The position numbers and the translations under genes were made by a program. The notes beneath the pieces are model-generated. The model did no database searches. It was not told the origin of the DNA and worked only from the letters and a program-made list of their open reading frames with translations. A stretch of DNA of 64,000 bases from Actinoplanes sp. NBC_00393 (lineage in GTDB: Bacteria > Actinomycetota > Actinomycetes > Mycobacteriales > Micromonosporaceae). How positions within the stretch are numbered: position 1 is the first letter of the stretch; each line of letters begins with the position of its first letter. Of this stretch, positions 8,872-17,182 are shown one piece after another. The stretch lies in contig NZ_CP107942.1 of the NCBI RefSeq assembly GCF_036053395.1, positions 4,988,501 to 5,052,500 of the forward strand. The letters are read 5' to 3'.

Positions 8872-10667
8872 CGTGCGTCACCACGCAGCTGCGAGAAGTA
8901 CGCGTCGTCCTCGTCGCCGCCGCCGCGGCGGTTGCGCCGGGCGCGGGGCTCGTCCTCCGGCGGGGCCGCACGCCGGGAACGGCGCGGGGCGGCCTCCACC
9001 AGGGTCGGGCTGTCGTCGTAGCCGGGCTCGCCGCCCCACTGGTCGGCGGAGAGGTCGACGAACTGGCTGCGGCTGCTGTGCCGGCCGTCGGCGCGGCGGG
9101 GCGCTTCCTCCTCGGCGTACGGCTCCTCGTACCGGGCGCCACGCTGGCGGGGCACCTCGTCGTACTCGTCGCGGCGGCCGCGGGGGGCGTCGTCGAACTC
9201 CGGCTCGCGGCGGCGGGCCCGCGGGGGCGGCTCGTCGTCGGCGTACCGGCGCATCCGGGTGCCGGTGGACTCCAGGTCGTCCCGGCGCATGCGGGTGCCG
9301 GTCGACTCCAGGTCGTCGCGGCGCATCCGCGTGCCGGTCGACTCCGGGTCATCGCGGCGCATGCGGGTGCCGGTGGACTCCAGGTCGTCCCGGCGCATGC
9401 GGGTGCCGGTCGACTCCAGGTCGTCCCGGCGCATCCGCGTGCCCGTGGACTCCAGGTCGTCCCGGCGCATCCGCGTGCCGGTGTCACGCGGCGACGGCTC
9501 GTCGTCGTCGAAACGGCGTCCGCGGCGCGGTCCGGCGTCGTAGATCTCCTGCGAGCGGCTGCCCCGGCTGCGCGGGGCCGGCTCCTCCTCGTACCGGTAA
9601 CGCTCCTCCTCGATGTCCCGGCGCGAGATGGCCCGGGTGGAGGTGTCGTAGCGGTCGTCGTCCTCGGCGGCGCGGCGCGGCCGCGGCGCGGGGGCCTCCA
9701 GCTCGGGCTGGCGCCGGCCGCGCGCCGGCGGGTAGTCCTCCTCCACCGGGGCCTGCACCGGCGGGCGGGGCGCCGGGCTGACCGGACGGGCCGGCGGCGC
9801 CGCCGGGACCCAGGTGTCCGCGGCCGGTCCGGCCGGGGCGAGCAGGTCCACCGCGGGCTCGCCACGACGGCCGGGACGGCGGGGCGCCGGCGTCGCGGTC
9901 GGCACGAGCTTCCCGACCGGCTTGATGGCGGCGGTGCCGGTGCCGGCCGAGGACGAGAAGTCCTTGCGGCGGTTCAGGCTCACCGACAACCGTACGAGCA
10001 GGCCGACCACGACACCGAGCACGCAGATGACGTAGCTGACCGTCACCCAGGTGGCGGCCGGGCGGCCCGCCGCGAGCCCGTGCACCAGGGCGATCGGCCA
10101 CACCAGGTAGGAGATGGCGTGAATGCTGCGCCACATCCACGGCTTGCCGCGGCCGATGAACTTCGAGCGGGCGATGCCGGTCCACATGACCAGCACCATC
10201 ACCCAGCCGGCGATGGTGCCGAGACCGACGTACACCCGGTTGAAGCCGGGCATCATGAACGGGACGACGATGTCGATGAAGCGGATGTGCTCCTCGGCGT
10301 ACTTCGTCCAGACGTGCACGAACAGCGCGGAGACCGCGATCAGGCCGGTGGTCCGGTGGCCGGACTGCAGCAGCACGCGCTGACGGATGCTCAACACCAG
10401 CCGGTCGGTCGCCACCAGGCCGACCATGATGGTGACCGAGAGCGACACGAGGCTGATCACGCCCATGTAGAACTCGGCGTAGGCGAAGAAGTAGTAGTAC
10501 CCGACACGGCCGGGTGTGGTCATCATCGCCACCGCCCAGATGGCGGCCAGGACGCTGATGACGAGCAGTGTCACCGCGGATTTGGACGCCGGGCGCGTAC
10601 CGGTGGATTCGACGTCGACAGCCACCCGCGGGGCGGCGGCTCGCTGGTTGTTCTTCGACCGGGCCAT
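8868..10667 (-). CDS. Ferric-reductase-like heme membrane protein with long repetitive acidic/basic tail
   Basis: 599 residues from ATG 10667, chosen over an upstream start because gaggag lies 4 nt before it. About six transmembrane helices span residues 30-230. Four helix histidines, H103, H117, H182 and H195, are placed like bis-histidine heme ligands of ferric-reductase/cytochrome b561-like proteins. No NAD or FAD domain follows; that function may come from the NuoF-like protein whose gene overlaps by 4 bp. The remaining 360 residues are disordered, rich in Arg, Asp, Glu and Pro, with seven copies of TGTRMRR at 394-473. The ESTGTR core also appears once before the first helix (19-24). First gene of a three-gene operon. 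Confidence 0.83.
   Translation of the reverse strand: MARSKNNQRAAAPRVAVDVESTGTRPASKSAVTLLVISVLAAIWAVAMMTTPGRVGYYYFFAYAEFYMGVISLVSLSVTIMVGLVATDRLVLSIRQRVLLQSGHRTTGLIAVSALFVHVWTKYAEEHIRFIDIVVPFMMPGFNRVYVGLGTIAGWVMVLVMWTGIARSKFIGRGKPWMWRSIHAISYLVWPIALVHGLAAGRPAATWVTVSYVICVLGVVVGLLVRLSVSLNRRKDFSSSAGTGTAAIKPVGKLVPTATPAPRRPGRRGEPAVDLLAPAGPAADTWVPAAPPARPVSPAPRPPVQAPVEEDYPPARGRRQPELEAPAPRPRRAAEDDDRYDTSTRAISRRDIEEERYRYEEEPAPRSRGSRSQEIYDAGPRRGRRFDDDEPSPRDTGTRMRRDDLESTGTRMRRDDLESTGTRMRRDDLESTGTRMRRDDPESTGTRMRRDDLESTGTRMRRDDLESTGTRMRRYADDEPPPRARRREPEFDDAPRGRRDEYDEVPRQRGARYEEPYAEEEAPRRADGRHSSRSQFVDLSADQWGGEPGYDDSPTLVEAAPRRSRRAAPPEDEPRARRNRRGGGDEDDAYFSQLRGDAR
9249..9488 (-). repeat. In-frame 36-bp tandem repeats in the ferric-reductase-like gene
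   Basis: Six full 36-bp units and a partial seventh encode the 12-residue unit TGTRMRRDDLES, with one Leu-to-Pro variant. Unit length keeps the frame, and copies differ mainly at third positions (ggtggac/ggtcgac), so the protein repeat is under some constraint. It is a coding repeat, not CRISPR. Confidence 0.9.
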
Positions 10668-11049
10668 TGACTCCTCGTTCCTTGGTGCGGTCACGTCCCG
10701 TGGGCGGTGGGACGCCGGTGTCCGTGGGGAACACCCCGCGCTCAAGCTCTGTGCCGGACCCGTTCCGTGGCCGTGCTATCCCCTGCCTGGCCCCGGTCCG
10801 TGTCCTTCCCGGATTACGTGGCGGGCGGGGCTTCGGATGAACACCGTCGAAACTTTTTGCGTAGCCGTACAGCTACTTTCTGCACATGGCCGCTGACCTG
10901 CGACAACAGCGGAGGGTGTGCATCGCTAAGGAAGATTTAATCTGCGCGGAGGAGTGATGCAGCGCACCCGGTGAACCATTCTCGCCCCGCAGGCGAACTA
11001 AGTAGTGCAGGCGAATCGACATTCGCGCCTGGGGAGAGGGGGGATCGCC
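10668..11049. other. Divergent intergenic region
   Basis: 382 bp between the redox operon (minus) and a secreted-protein gene (plus). Locally less GC-rich near 10850-10960, as expected for promoters. No gene or clear operator is recognised. Confidence 0.5.
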
Positions 11050-11829
11050 ATGCGCGGGGTCACCGCACTGACCGGAGCACTGCTCGCGGGCGCCGCAGTG
11101 AGTACGGCCTGGCAAGCACCGGCGTTCGCCGACCAGCCGGGGTTCAGCGTCGCCGTGGACGCGCCGGACGAGTTCACCGCTGCCGGGCAGGCGAAGACGA
11201 TCACCGCGGTGGTCACCTCCCAGAACCGGCAGTGCCGCAAGGTCCGCTGGGCGCTGCTCGTGCACTCCGGCATCGATCCCGGCCAGCTCAAGGTGACCCG
11301 GGTGGAGGAGGAACGCGAGTTCCGGGTGCAGACCCGGACCGAGGGCGACACCACCCAGTTCGTCGACGAGGCGCTCGACCCGGGGGTGTTGTGCCGTGGG
11401 CGTACCGTGACCGGGCGCTGGCAGGTCGAGTTCGACGGGCCGGCCGGCGGCGCGGTGCAGTTCGAGGCGCAGGCGTTCGACGTACGCGACCGGCTGCTCA
11501 GCACCGGCGGCGCGGCGGCCGAGGTCGAGGGCGACGAGGAGGCGCAGCCCGTGCCGTCCGAGGAGGCCACCGCCGAGCCGCCGGCCGCGGGCGCCGAGGC
11601 CGGCCCGCCCGCTGACACTCCGGCCGCTCCGGAGGCGGAGCAGGCCGGGGACACCGCGCTCGCCTCGCAGGAGTCCTCGCTGCTCGGGCCCGGGTTGATC
11701 GTCGGTGGGGTCTTCGTCTTCCTCGGCGTACTTCTCCTGGCGCGCCTGCGCGCGCGGGCCAGGGAGGCCCGGCGCCGCGCCCAGGCCCTCCCGACCGGCT
11801 TCTACACGATGCCCGGAGCGCCCCGGTAA
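11050..11829 (+). CDS. Secreted, C-terminally membrane-anchored protein of unknown function
   Basis: 259 residues from ATG 11050, which follows a gggagaggggg purine stretch. An N-terminal signal peptide ends near AFA-DQPG; a beta-rich ectodomain (about 30-155) has two Cys (QCRKVRW and VLCRGRTV); then comes a Pro/Ala/Glu-rich linker and a C-terminal helix GLIVGGVFVFLGVLLLA followed by an Arg-rich cytoplasmic tail. That layout is of a surface protein held by a single C-terminal helix. I do not recognise the family. No LPxTG sorting motif is visible. Confidence 0.75.
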   Translation: MRGVTALTGALLAGAAVSTAWQAPAFADQPGFSVAVDAPDEFTAAGQAKTITAVVTSQNRQCRKVRWALLVHSGIDPGQLKVTRVEEEREFRVQTRTEGDTTQFVDEALDPGVLCRGRTVTGRWQVEFDGPAGGAVQFEAQAFDVRDRLLSTGGAAAEVEGDEEAQPVPSEEATAEPPAAGAEAGPPADTPAAPEAEQAGDTALASQESSLLGPGLIVGGVFVFLGVLLLARLRARAREARRRAQALPTGFYTMPGAPR

Positions 11830-11928
11830 CTCCGCATCCTCCGGGTGATTTCCCGACTCGACGGTCCTCCCCGGCACGGCCGGCCTTTACCGTGAAGGCC
11901 GCGTCACTGTCCACAGGGGGAGGACTCC

Positions 11929-12528
11929 GTGACCAGATCGTCGATTCCCGCCGGGCTGGGCGCTCTCGCGCTCGTCGCGGTAGCGGTCCCGGCCGGCGTC
12001 TCGTTCGCCGGCACCGAGCGGCCCGCGGCCGAGTCCCGGCCGGCGACCACGCAGGCCGACAGCGCCGCCGCTGAGACGCCGAAGGTGCCGCCGGCCCTGG
12101 CGCCGCCGCCCGGTCACGTCGTCCACGCGGTGCTCAAGGCCCGCGGCGTCCAGGTCTACGGGTGCCAGAGCGGCGCGTGGGCCCTGATCGAGCCGGCCGC
12201 CTCGCTGACCGGGGTCACCGTGCGGCCGGTGAAGCGGACGACCGCGCTGCACTTCCGTGGTCCCAGCTGGCAGTCGGATCAGGACGGCTCGCTGGTGGAG
12301 GGCAACCGGGAGGGCGTGCTGCAGGTCCCGTCCGACAATCCGGACAGCATCCCGCAGCTGCGGATCGCCGCGAAGACCACGCGCGGTGACGGGGTGTTCG
12401 GCAAGGTCACCTACATCCAGCGGCTGGACACGGTCGGCGGGGTCGCGCCCCGGAAGGCCTGCACGGGCTCGGCCACCACCGCGGTTCCGTACCGGGCGGT
12501 CTACCGGTTCTTCGTGGCCAAGGGCTGA
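11929..12528 (+). CDS. Secreted DUF3455-type protein
   Basis: 199 residues starting at GTG 11929. There is a signal peptide (GLGALALVAVAVPAGVSFAG) and a Pro/Ala spacer. The domain begins VVHAVLKARGVQVYGCQSG, contains LHFRGPSWQSDQDGS and ends YIQRLDTVGGVAP...YRAVYRFF. This pattern is that of DUF3455 proteins, which are exported and of unknown function. Two Cys may form a disulfide. Its 3-prime end overlaps the convergent membrane protein gene by 28 bp, so the last codons of both use the same DNA. Confidence 0.8.
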   Translation: MTRSSIPAGLGALALVAVAVPAGVSFAGTERPAAESRPATTQADSAAAETPKVPPALAPPPGHVVHAVLKARGVQVYGCQSGAWALIEPAASLTGVTVRPVKRTTALHFRGPSWQSDQDGSLVEGNREGVLQVPSDNPDSIPQLRIAAKTTRGDGVFGKVTYIQRLDTVGGVAPRKACTGSATTAVPYRAVYRFFVAKG

Positions 12529-13121
12529 ATCCGCGCCCGGGCGGCCTCGACCAGCCCCTCCGGGTCGTCGGCGTGGAAGCGGATCACCCGGACCGGCTCG
12601 CCGCCCGTCTTGCGCACCGGGACCACCCGCGGGGCGGTCAGGTGGACGTCGATGCTGGTCTGGCTCGCCATGCCGAGCGACAGCACGCCGTCCTCCACCT
12701 GGGTCTGGCCGCCGGGCGGCATCGAGCGGCGGCGCACCTCGATCGACGCGATCTCGTCCCAGGTCAGCGGCAGGTCGAGGGTGATGCTGTTGCGGATCCG
12801 CAGGCCGGCCGGGCCGACCAGGTGCGGGTAGACCCGCATGGTCGCGAGCAGGCCGAACATCCAGATCAGGCCGTAGACGCCGATGGCGAGCAGGGCGATC
12901 CGTACGCCGTCCCACGGGATCATCAGGTGCAGGATGGGGATCTCGAGGGCGGAGACGCCGATGAAGACGCCGAGGATCATCTTGACCGCTCCGACGTACT
13001 CGTACCGGGTGGTGCCCGGTTCCACCGGGATCGGCCGGCGCAGCACCCAGCGGAACAGCGCCGCCCAGAGCCGCAGCTCGTAGACCACCACGAAACGGAA
13101 GAGACCCCACACCTTCGCCAT
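12501..13121 (-). CDS. Small membrane protein with PH-like cytoplasmic domain, function unknown
   Basis: 206 residues. Two adjacent transmembrane helices (about 46-70 and 74-97: GVRIALLAIGVYGLIWMFGLLA) precede a soluble beta-rich half (GLRIRNSITLDLPLTWDEIASIEVRR, and IDVHLTAPRVV) like the bacterial PH/YdbT-type domains in small actinobacterial membrane proteins. It ends in FHADDPEGLVEAARARI, a pattern common in that family. Function is unknown. The 3-prime ends of this gene and the DUF3455 gene overlap by 28 bp. Confidence 0.75.
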   Translation of the reverse strand: MAKVWGLFRFVVVYELRLWAALFRWVLRRPIPVEPGTTRYEYVGAVKMILGVFIGVSALEIPILHLMIPWDGVRIALLAIGVYGLIWMFGLLATMRVYPHLVGPAGLRIRNSITLDLPLTWDEIASIEVRRRSMPPGGQTQVEDGVLSLGMASQTSIDVHLTAPRVVPVRKTGGEPVRVIRFHADDPEGLVEAARARIQPLATKNR

Positions 13122-13158
13122 GCCGGCAACGGTAGGTCACGATGCACTCGTATTGCAA

Positions 13159-13193
13159 CAACCGGCCGGCGCCACAGGGGCGCCGGCCGGTTG
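13159..13193 (-). terminator. Terminator of the GH6 cellulase gene
   Basis: Perfect 15-bp stem (13159-13173 with 13179-13193) with a 5-nt loop, 16 bp past the cellulase stop codon. Confidence 0.8.
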
Positions 13194-13208
13194 CCGGAGA
13201 TCAGCTGA

Positions 13209-14996
13209 TCAGAGCGCCGGGTAGGCGTTCGCCATCAGCTGCGCGAACTGCGCGGAGAACCAGGCGCCCGAGATCGGGGCGTCGGGCAGCGCGCCGGACA
13301 GGCTGTTGCCGTTACGGGCGTTACCGGTGTAGGCCGGGTCGCACATCTGGTCGAAGCCCTTGCCCTCGTTGTTCGGGATGAGCTTGCTGGAGCCGTCCGA
13401 CTCACCCGGCGGCTTGACCCAGACGTAGGCGTCGATCCCGGACTCCGGGGCAGCCTTCGGACGCTCGCCGAGGCCGGCACCGGACTGGTTGCACCAGTTG
13501 CCGGCGTGGATCCGGCGGTCGATGCGGGAGGCGTTGACGTAGGTGTTCACGTCGGTCGAGGTGCTCGCCGCGGTGGGCCGGGCCGAGCCGCCCCAGCCGT
13601 TGCGGGAGGTGTCGATCAGCATGCCGATGCCGGAGTCGAAGCCGATCGAGACCAGCTTGTTCCGGAACGCCTGGGCGAAGGTCAGCTCATCGGTGTACTG
13701 GTTCCAGTCGATCCACTTGGACTGGCGGATGTTCTGGCCACCGACCGTGGTGGTCGGCTGGATGAACGGCTCCTTCAGCGCCGAGTAGTTGGCGGTGTTG
13801 GTGATGAAGCCGTGCACGTTACGGACGTTGCCGGAGGCACGGGCGGCCTCGAGCATGATGTCCGCGGTCGGGCCGAAGTTCGAGTCCCAGCCGATCCAGC
13901 CGTGGTGGGCGGCGTCCACGTAGTTGTAGACGTTGCCGAGCGCGCCCAGCTTCTGCAGCGCGTAGCCGATGCCCTGGACGTAGCCGCCGTTCGCCTTCAT
14001 CGTGTCGCAGGTCGCCGTGGCGCCGGCCTGACCGGCCACGTTGGTGACCAGGTTCGGCAGCGAGTCGATCTCGACGATGTTGATGATCCGCAGGCTGGCG
14101 TACTTCGCGTCGCTCTGGATCGCGGCGATCGGGTCGATGTAGTCGGTCTTGTACTTCGGCAGGTCGTTCACGCCGAGCTCACCGTTGGAGGCGAGCGCCG
14201 CGCAGTCCCGGCCGGGCAGGTTGTAGATGACGAACTGGATGTAACCGGCGCCCTGCTCGAGAGCCTCGTCCAGGTGGTCACGCACGCCCATCGACCCGTT
14301 CGAGCTGCTGCCCGTGGTGCCGTTGATGGCGGCGATCCGGTCGATCCAGACCGCGGTCGGGTTGTTCGAGACCCGGCTGCCGCCGGAGACCGACTCGGCC
14401 TTGGCCTTCCACTCCGGGTTCACGTAGCCCTTGGCCCCGGCGTACGGGTTGTCGACCTTCACGCCCGGGTTCGGGTTCGACGGCGCCGGGGAGCTCGGCG
14501 CCGGGGAGCTCGGCGCGGGCGAGCTGGGTGCCGGCGAGCTGGGCGCGGGGGAACTGGGCGCCGGGGAGCTCGGGACAGTGCCGGTGCAGGCCGTGCCGTT
14601 CAGCGAGAACGTCGTGGGCGCGGTGTTCGTACCCGAGTAGTTGCCGTTGAAGCCGAAGTTCGCCGTGCCGTTGGTGGCCAGCGAGGCCGCCCACGACGGG
14701 TTGGTGGCGGTGACGTTCTGCCCGGACTGGGTGATCGACGCGCTCCAGCCCTGGGTGATCGTCTGGTTGCCGGGCCACGACCAGGTCAGGTTCCAGCCGC
14801 CGCTGATCGGGTCGCCGAGGTTGGTGACGGTGATGTTGCCGGTGAAGCCGGTGTTCCACTGGTTCACCGTGTAGTTGACGCGACATCCGGCCGCGGCACT
14901 CGCGCTGTTGGCCATGGCGACAGCACCGCCGCCGGCCACGACGCTCACAGCGGCAGCTGCCGCGAGAGCGCGCGCACGGGTGGGGATGGGTCTCAT
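13209..14996 (-). CDS. Secreted GH6 cellulase (cellobiohydrolase type) with N-terminal CBM2
   Basis: 595 residues; the ATG at 14996 has gaggag upstream and starts a typical signal peptide (cleavage near ASA-AAG, about residue 35). CBM2 (about 37-138: CRVNYTVNQWNTGFTGNITV, WSWPGNQ) binds crystalline cellulose. A six-copy SSPAP linker leads to the GH6 domain (about 180-595). Catalytic-site motifs are present: YNLPGRDCAALASNGEL, EIDSLPNLVTN, and WVKPPGESDG near the end. It should release cellobiose outside the cell. Regulation: a perfect TGGGAGCGCTCCCA operator lies 98 bp upstream of the start codon, as in cellulase genes under CebR/CelR control. Confidence 0.95.
   Translation of the reverse strand: MRPIPTRARALAAAAAVSVVAGGGAVAMANSASAAAGCRVNYTVNQWNTGFTGNITVTNLGDPISGGWNLTWSWPGNQTITQGWSASITQSGQNVTATNPSWAASLATNGTANFGFNGNYSGTNTAPTTFSLNGTACTGTVPSSPAPSSPAPSSPAPSSPAPSSPAPSSPAPSNPNPGVKVDNPYAGAKGYVNPEWKAKAESVSGGSRVSNNPTAVWIDRIAAINGTTGSSSNGSMGVRDHLDEALEQGAGYIQFVIYNLPGRDCAALASNGELGVNDLPKYKTDYIDPIAAIQSDAKYASLRIINIVEIDSLPNLVTNVAGQAGATATCDTMKANGGYVQGIGYALQKLGALGNVYNYVDAAHHGWIGWDSNFGPTADIMLEAARASGNVRNVHGFITNTANYSALKEPFIQPTTTVGGQNIRQSKWIDWNQYTDELTFAQAFRNKLVSIGFDSGIGMLIDTSRNGWGGSARPTAASTSTDVNTYVNASRIDRRIHAGNWCNQSGAGLGERPKAAPESGIDAYVWVKPPGESDGSSKLIPNNEGKGFDQMCDPAYTGNARNGNSLSGALPDAPISGAWFSAQFAQLMANAYPAL
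14482..14571 (-). repeat. 15-bp tandem repeats encoding the SSPAP linker
   Basis: Six consecutive 15-bp units between CBM2 and the GH6 domain, encoding a flexible, probably O-glycosylated Ser/Pro linker. Confidence 0.9.
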
Positions 14997-15093
14997 AGAG
15001 AACTCCTCGAGACGGGGGCGGCGCGGGAGCGCGCCGAGGGAACGGCGACCAACACATCGGTGGGGATCGTTGGCCGATGGGGACAGCATTACA

Positions 15094-15107
15094 TGGGAGC
15101 GCTCCCA
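15094..15107. promoter_or_regulatory. CebR/CelR-type cellulose operator
   Basis: The 14-bp perfect palindrome tgggagcgctccca is identical to the published binding site of the LacI-family repressors CebR (Streptomyces) and CelR (Thermobifida), which release on binding cellobiose or other cello-oligosaccharides. It sits between the GH6 start and the ECF remnant. I found no second exact copy in the window. Confidence 0.88.
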
Positions 15108-15196
15108 GCGCAATGATCCGGAAACACCGGAGCAACCGCAGGTTCATGGCCCCGCGAGCGGTGCAACAGGAGCGCCGGCGGCGGCCATAGTGGGGT

Positions 15197-15613
15197 GTGA
15201 CGATCCAGCGTGCGGACCTGTGGCCGGCCGGCGACTTCGGGCGCGTCTTCGACCTGTACAGCCGCGCGGTCTACAACCACGCGTTCCGGCTGACCGGCTC
15301 CTGGTCGACGGCCGAGGACATCACCCAGGCCACCTTCCTGACCGCGTGGCGGCGCCGCGACGAGGTACGCCTCGTCGACGGTTCACCCCTCCCCTGGCTG
15401 CTCGTCACCGCCGGCCATCAGGCCCGCTCCGAACAGCGCACCCTCACCCGCTGGCGCAACCGGCTGTTCCGGGCGCCCACGGAGACGACGGTGGCCGACC
15501 CGGCCGACGACGTGGCCGGCCGCCTCGACGACGAGCGCAGGATGCGCGAGGTGCTCGCCGCCGTCCGCCGCCTGCCTCCGGCCGGGCCGCCCACATCCGC
15601 GCCGCCCTGCTGA
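15197..15613 (+). pseudogene. ECF sigma factor remnant lacking region 4
   Basis: 138 residues. Region 2 is intact: FDLYSRAVYNHAFRLTGSWSTAEDITQATFLTAWRRR (core binding and -10 recognition). The linker runs to AVRRLPPA, exactly where region 4.1 normally begins. There the frame turns into an unrelated GPPTSAPPC tail and stops. The -35-binding helix-turn-helix is missing. Downstream, in another frame, the sequence becomes AAHIRAALLSDPAPA, the usual inner part of the partner membrane protein that follows such sigma genes. This is what a single deletion joining the two genes would leave. Probably not a working sigma factor. Confidence 0.7.
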
Positions 15614-15660
15614 GCGACCCGGCGCCGGCAGCCCGCCCGCGCCGGGGCCGGACCGCCCGG

Positions 15661-16386
15661 ATGCGGCTGGTCGTCGCCGCTGCCGTCACCCTCGCGGCCG
15701 CCGGGGCGGGGGTTGTCCGACTACTGTCCGACGAGCAGGCCGGTGACGTCACCACCGTGGCGATGGGCCCGGCGGAGCTGAGTTCTTCGCTGCTGACCAC
15801 CGTGGAGAGCTGCGTGGACCGCTTCCCCGAGCAGCCGGTGTTCGACATGACCCACCGCACCGCCCTGCGGAAGGCCGAGCTGGCGGTCGCCATCGAGCAC
15901 GAGGGCCGGGCGACGGCGCTCTTCTTCGCCGAGGACGGCTGGGTGGCCTGCGACGAGGTCCGCCACGGGCGGGAGAGCAGCGGCGGCTTCGGCGGCTCCC
16001 TCTGGTACGGCCAGAAGGACTGGCTGCCGGGCCCGGTCGAGCGGCTCTCGGCGTCCTCGTCGGAACTCGAAGGCGGCTGGGTCATGGCCGCCGGCCGGGT
16101 CAGCTTCCGGGTCGACCGGCTGGTCCTGGAACACGGCAACGGAAACTCCACCGGGGCGCGCCTGGCCAACGGAGCATTCGGCCTGGTCACCACGAGCGGC
16201 GACGTGCAACCCGACGCCGAGCTGGTGGCCTACGACGCCACCGGTTCGGTGATCGAGCGGGAAGGGGTCTTCGAGCCGCTGTCCGCACCGAGCCGGTGCT
16301 ACACGGACCCCACCGGCAAGGTCGTCCACTCCCGGGTGGTCGAGCCGGACACCGACTGCCTCCCGGCCGAACGCTGGAAACCGTGA
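15661..16386 (+). CDS. Membrane-anchored partner of the ECF sigma remnant, probably 5-prime truncated
   Basis: The same frame is open upstream to about 15590 without a good start; the first ATG is 15661, giving 241 residues. It begins MRLVVAAAVTLAAAGAGVVRLL, a single membrane helix, then a 200-residue extracytoplasmic domain with three Cys (SCVDRF, VACDEV, SRCYTD) and a final Cys in TDCLPAERW. The arginine-rich stretch before the helix matches the inner side of proteins that follow SigJ-like sigma genes. Whether it is translated after the deletion is uncertain. Convergent with the HAD gene, with one base between stops. Confidence 0.6.
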   Translation: MRLVVAAAVTLAAAGAGVVRLLSDEQAGDVTTVAMGPAELSSSLLTTVESCVDRFPEQPVFDMTHRTALRKAELAVAIEHEGRATALFFAEDGWVACDEVRHGRESSGGFGGSLWYGQKDWLPGPVERLSASSSELEGGWVMAAGRVSFRVDRLVLEHGNGNSTGARLANGAFGLVTTSGDVQPDAELVAYDATGSVIEREGVFEPLSAPSRCYTDPTGKVVHSRVVEPDTDCLPAERWKP

Positions 16387-16387
16387 C

Positions 16388-17053
16388 CTACCCGGTCGCC
16401 GCGCAGCGCTCCAGGACCTCCGTCAGGTTGACGGCCGCGGCGGTGGGCAGCACCAGGTCGGCCCGGGCGTAACGGGCGGCGTCGGTGAACGGGTTCGGGA
16501 TCGCCACGCAGCGCAGGCCCGCGGCGTGGGCGGCGGCCACCCCGTGCGGGCTGTCCTCGAAGGCGAGCGCCTGCTCCGGCGGCAGGCCGAGCCGGTCCAG
16601 GGCGAGCCGGTAGACGGCCGGGTCCGGCTTGTAAGCGGTCACCTCGTCACCGCAGGCCAGCACCTCGAAGCGGTCGAGATCGCCGGTCCGGGCCAGGTTG
16701 CCGGCCACCCAGGACCGGACCGAGCTGCTCGCCACGGCGAGACGCAGCCCGAGCCGCTCGGCCTCGCCGAACCAGGCCGTGATCCCGGCGGCCAGGCCGA
16801 GACCTTCGTGCAACCCCTCCCGGTACGCGATCCGCCGAGCATGACTGGCCGCCCGGTCGAAACCCGGCCCGACCGCGCCGGCCAGCACGGCGTAGCGGTG
16901 CTCGCTCATGTCGCCGCCGTGATCGGCGAAGAAGGTCGACTCGTCGAGTTCCAGCCCGTGCCGGCGCCACTCGTGCCGCCAGCTGTCCAGCAGGGTGGTC
17001 TCGGTGTCCATGAGCAGACCGTCGAAATCGAAGATCAATGCCCGGATGACCAT
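16388..17053 (-). CDS. HAD-superfamily phosphatase (beta-phosphoglucomutase-like)
   Basis: 221 residues from ATG 17053. HAD motif I is FDFDGLLMDTE (nucleophile and general acid Asp), motif II VASSS, motif III Lys in YKPDPAVY, motif IV FEDSPHGVAAAHAAGL. The helical cap lies between motif I and II, as in subfamily IA (phosphoglucomutase, phosphoglycolate or 2-deoxyglucose-6-phosphate phosphatases). A cytoplasmic phosphomonoesterase or mutase; the substrate is not evident. The longer upstream frame is noncoding in character. Confidence 0.88.
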   Translation of the reverse strand: MVIRALIFDFDGLLMDTETTLLDSWRHEWRRHGLELDESTFFADHGGDMSEHRYAVLAGAVGPGFDRAASHARRIAYREGLHEGLGLAAGITAWFGEAERLGLRLAVASSSVRSWVAGNLARTGDLDRFEVLACGDEVTAYKPDPAVYRLALDRLGLPPEQALAFEDSPHGVAAAHAAGLRCVAIPNPFTDAARYARADLVLPTAAAVNLTEVLERCAATG

Positions 17054-17182
17054 CGCCGTAGTATTCCGGATCGCCGCTCGTCGATGCGATCGGTGGGCGG
17101 TCACCCATGTGCACCCGTTTTGCCCCCGCCGCCCACCGCACCGCCGCTCAACCCGCTGGACCCGGTGCCGACCCATAGAGCC

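Noticed and set aside
9249..9488. CRISPR-like regular repeats
   Set aside because: Units are contiguous, in frame and encode a protein repeat; there are no unique spacers and no cas genes.
13506..15116. 536-codon open frame antisense to the GH6 gene
   Set aside because: Shadow; the opposite strand has signal peptide, CBM2 and GH6 motifs and the promoter.
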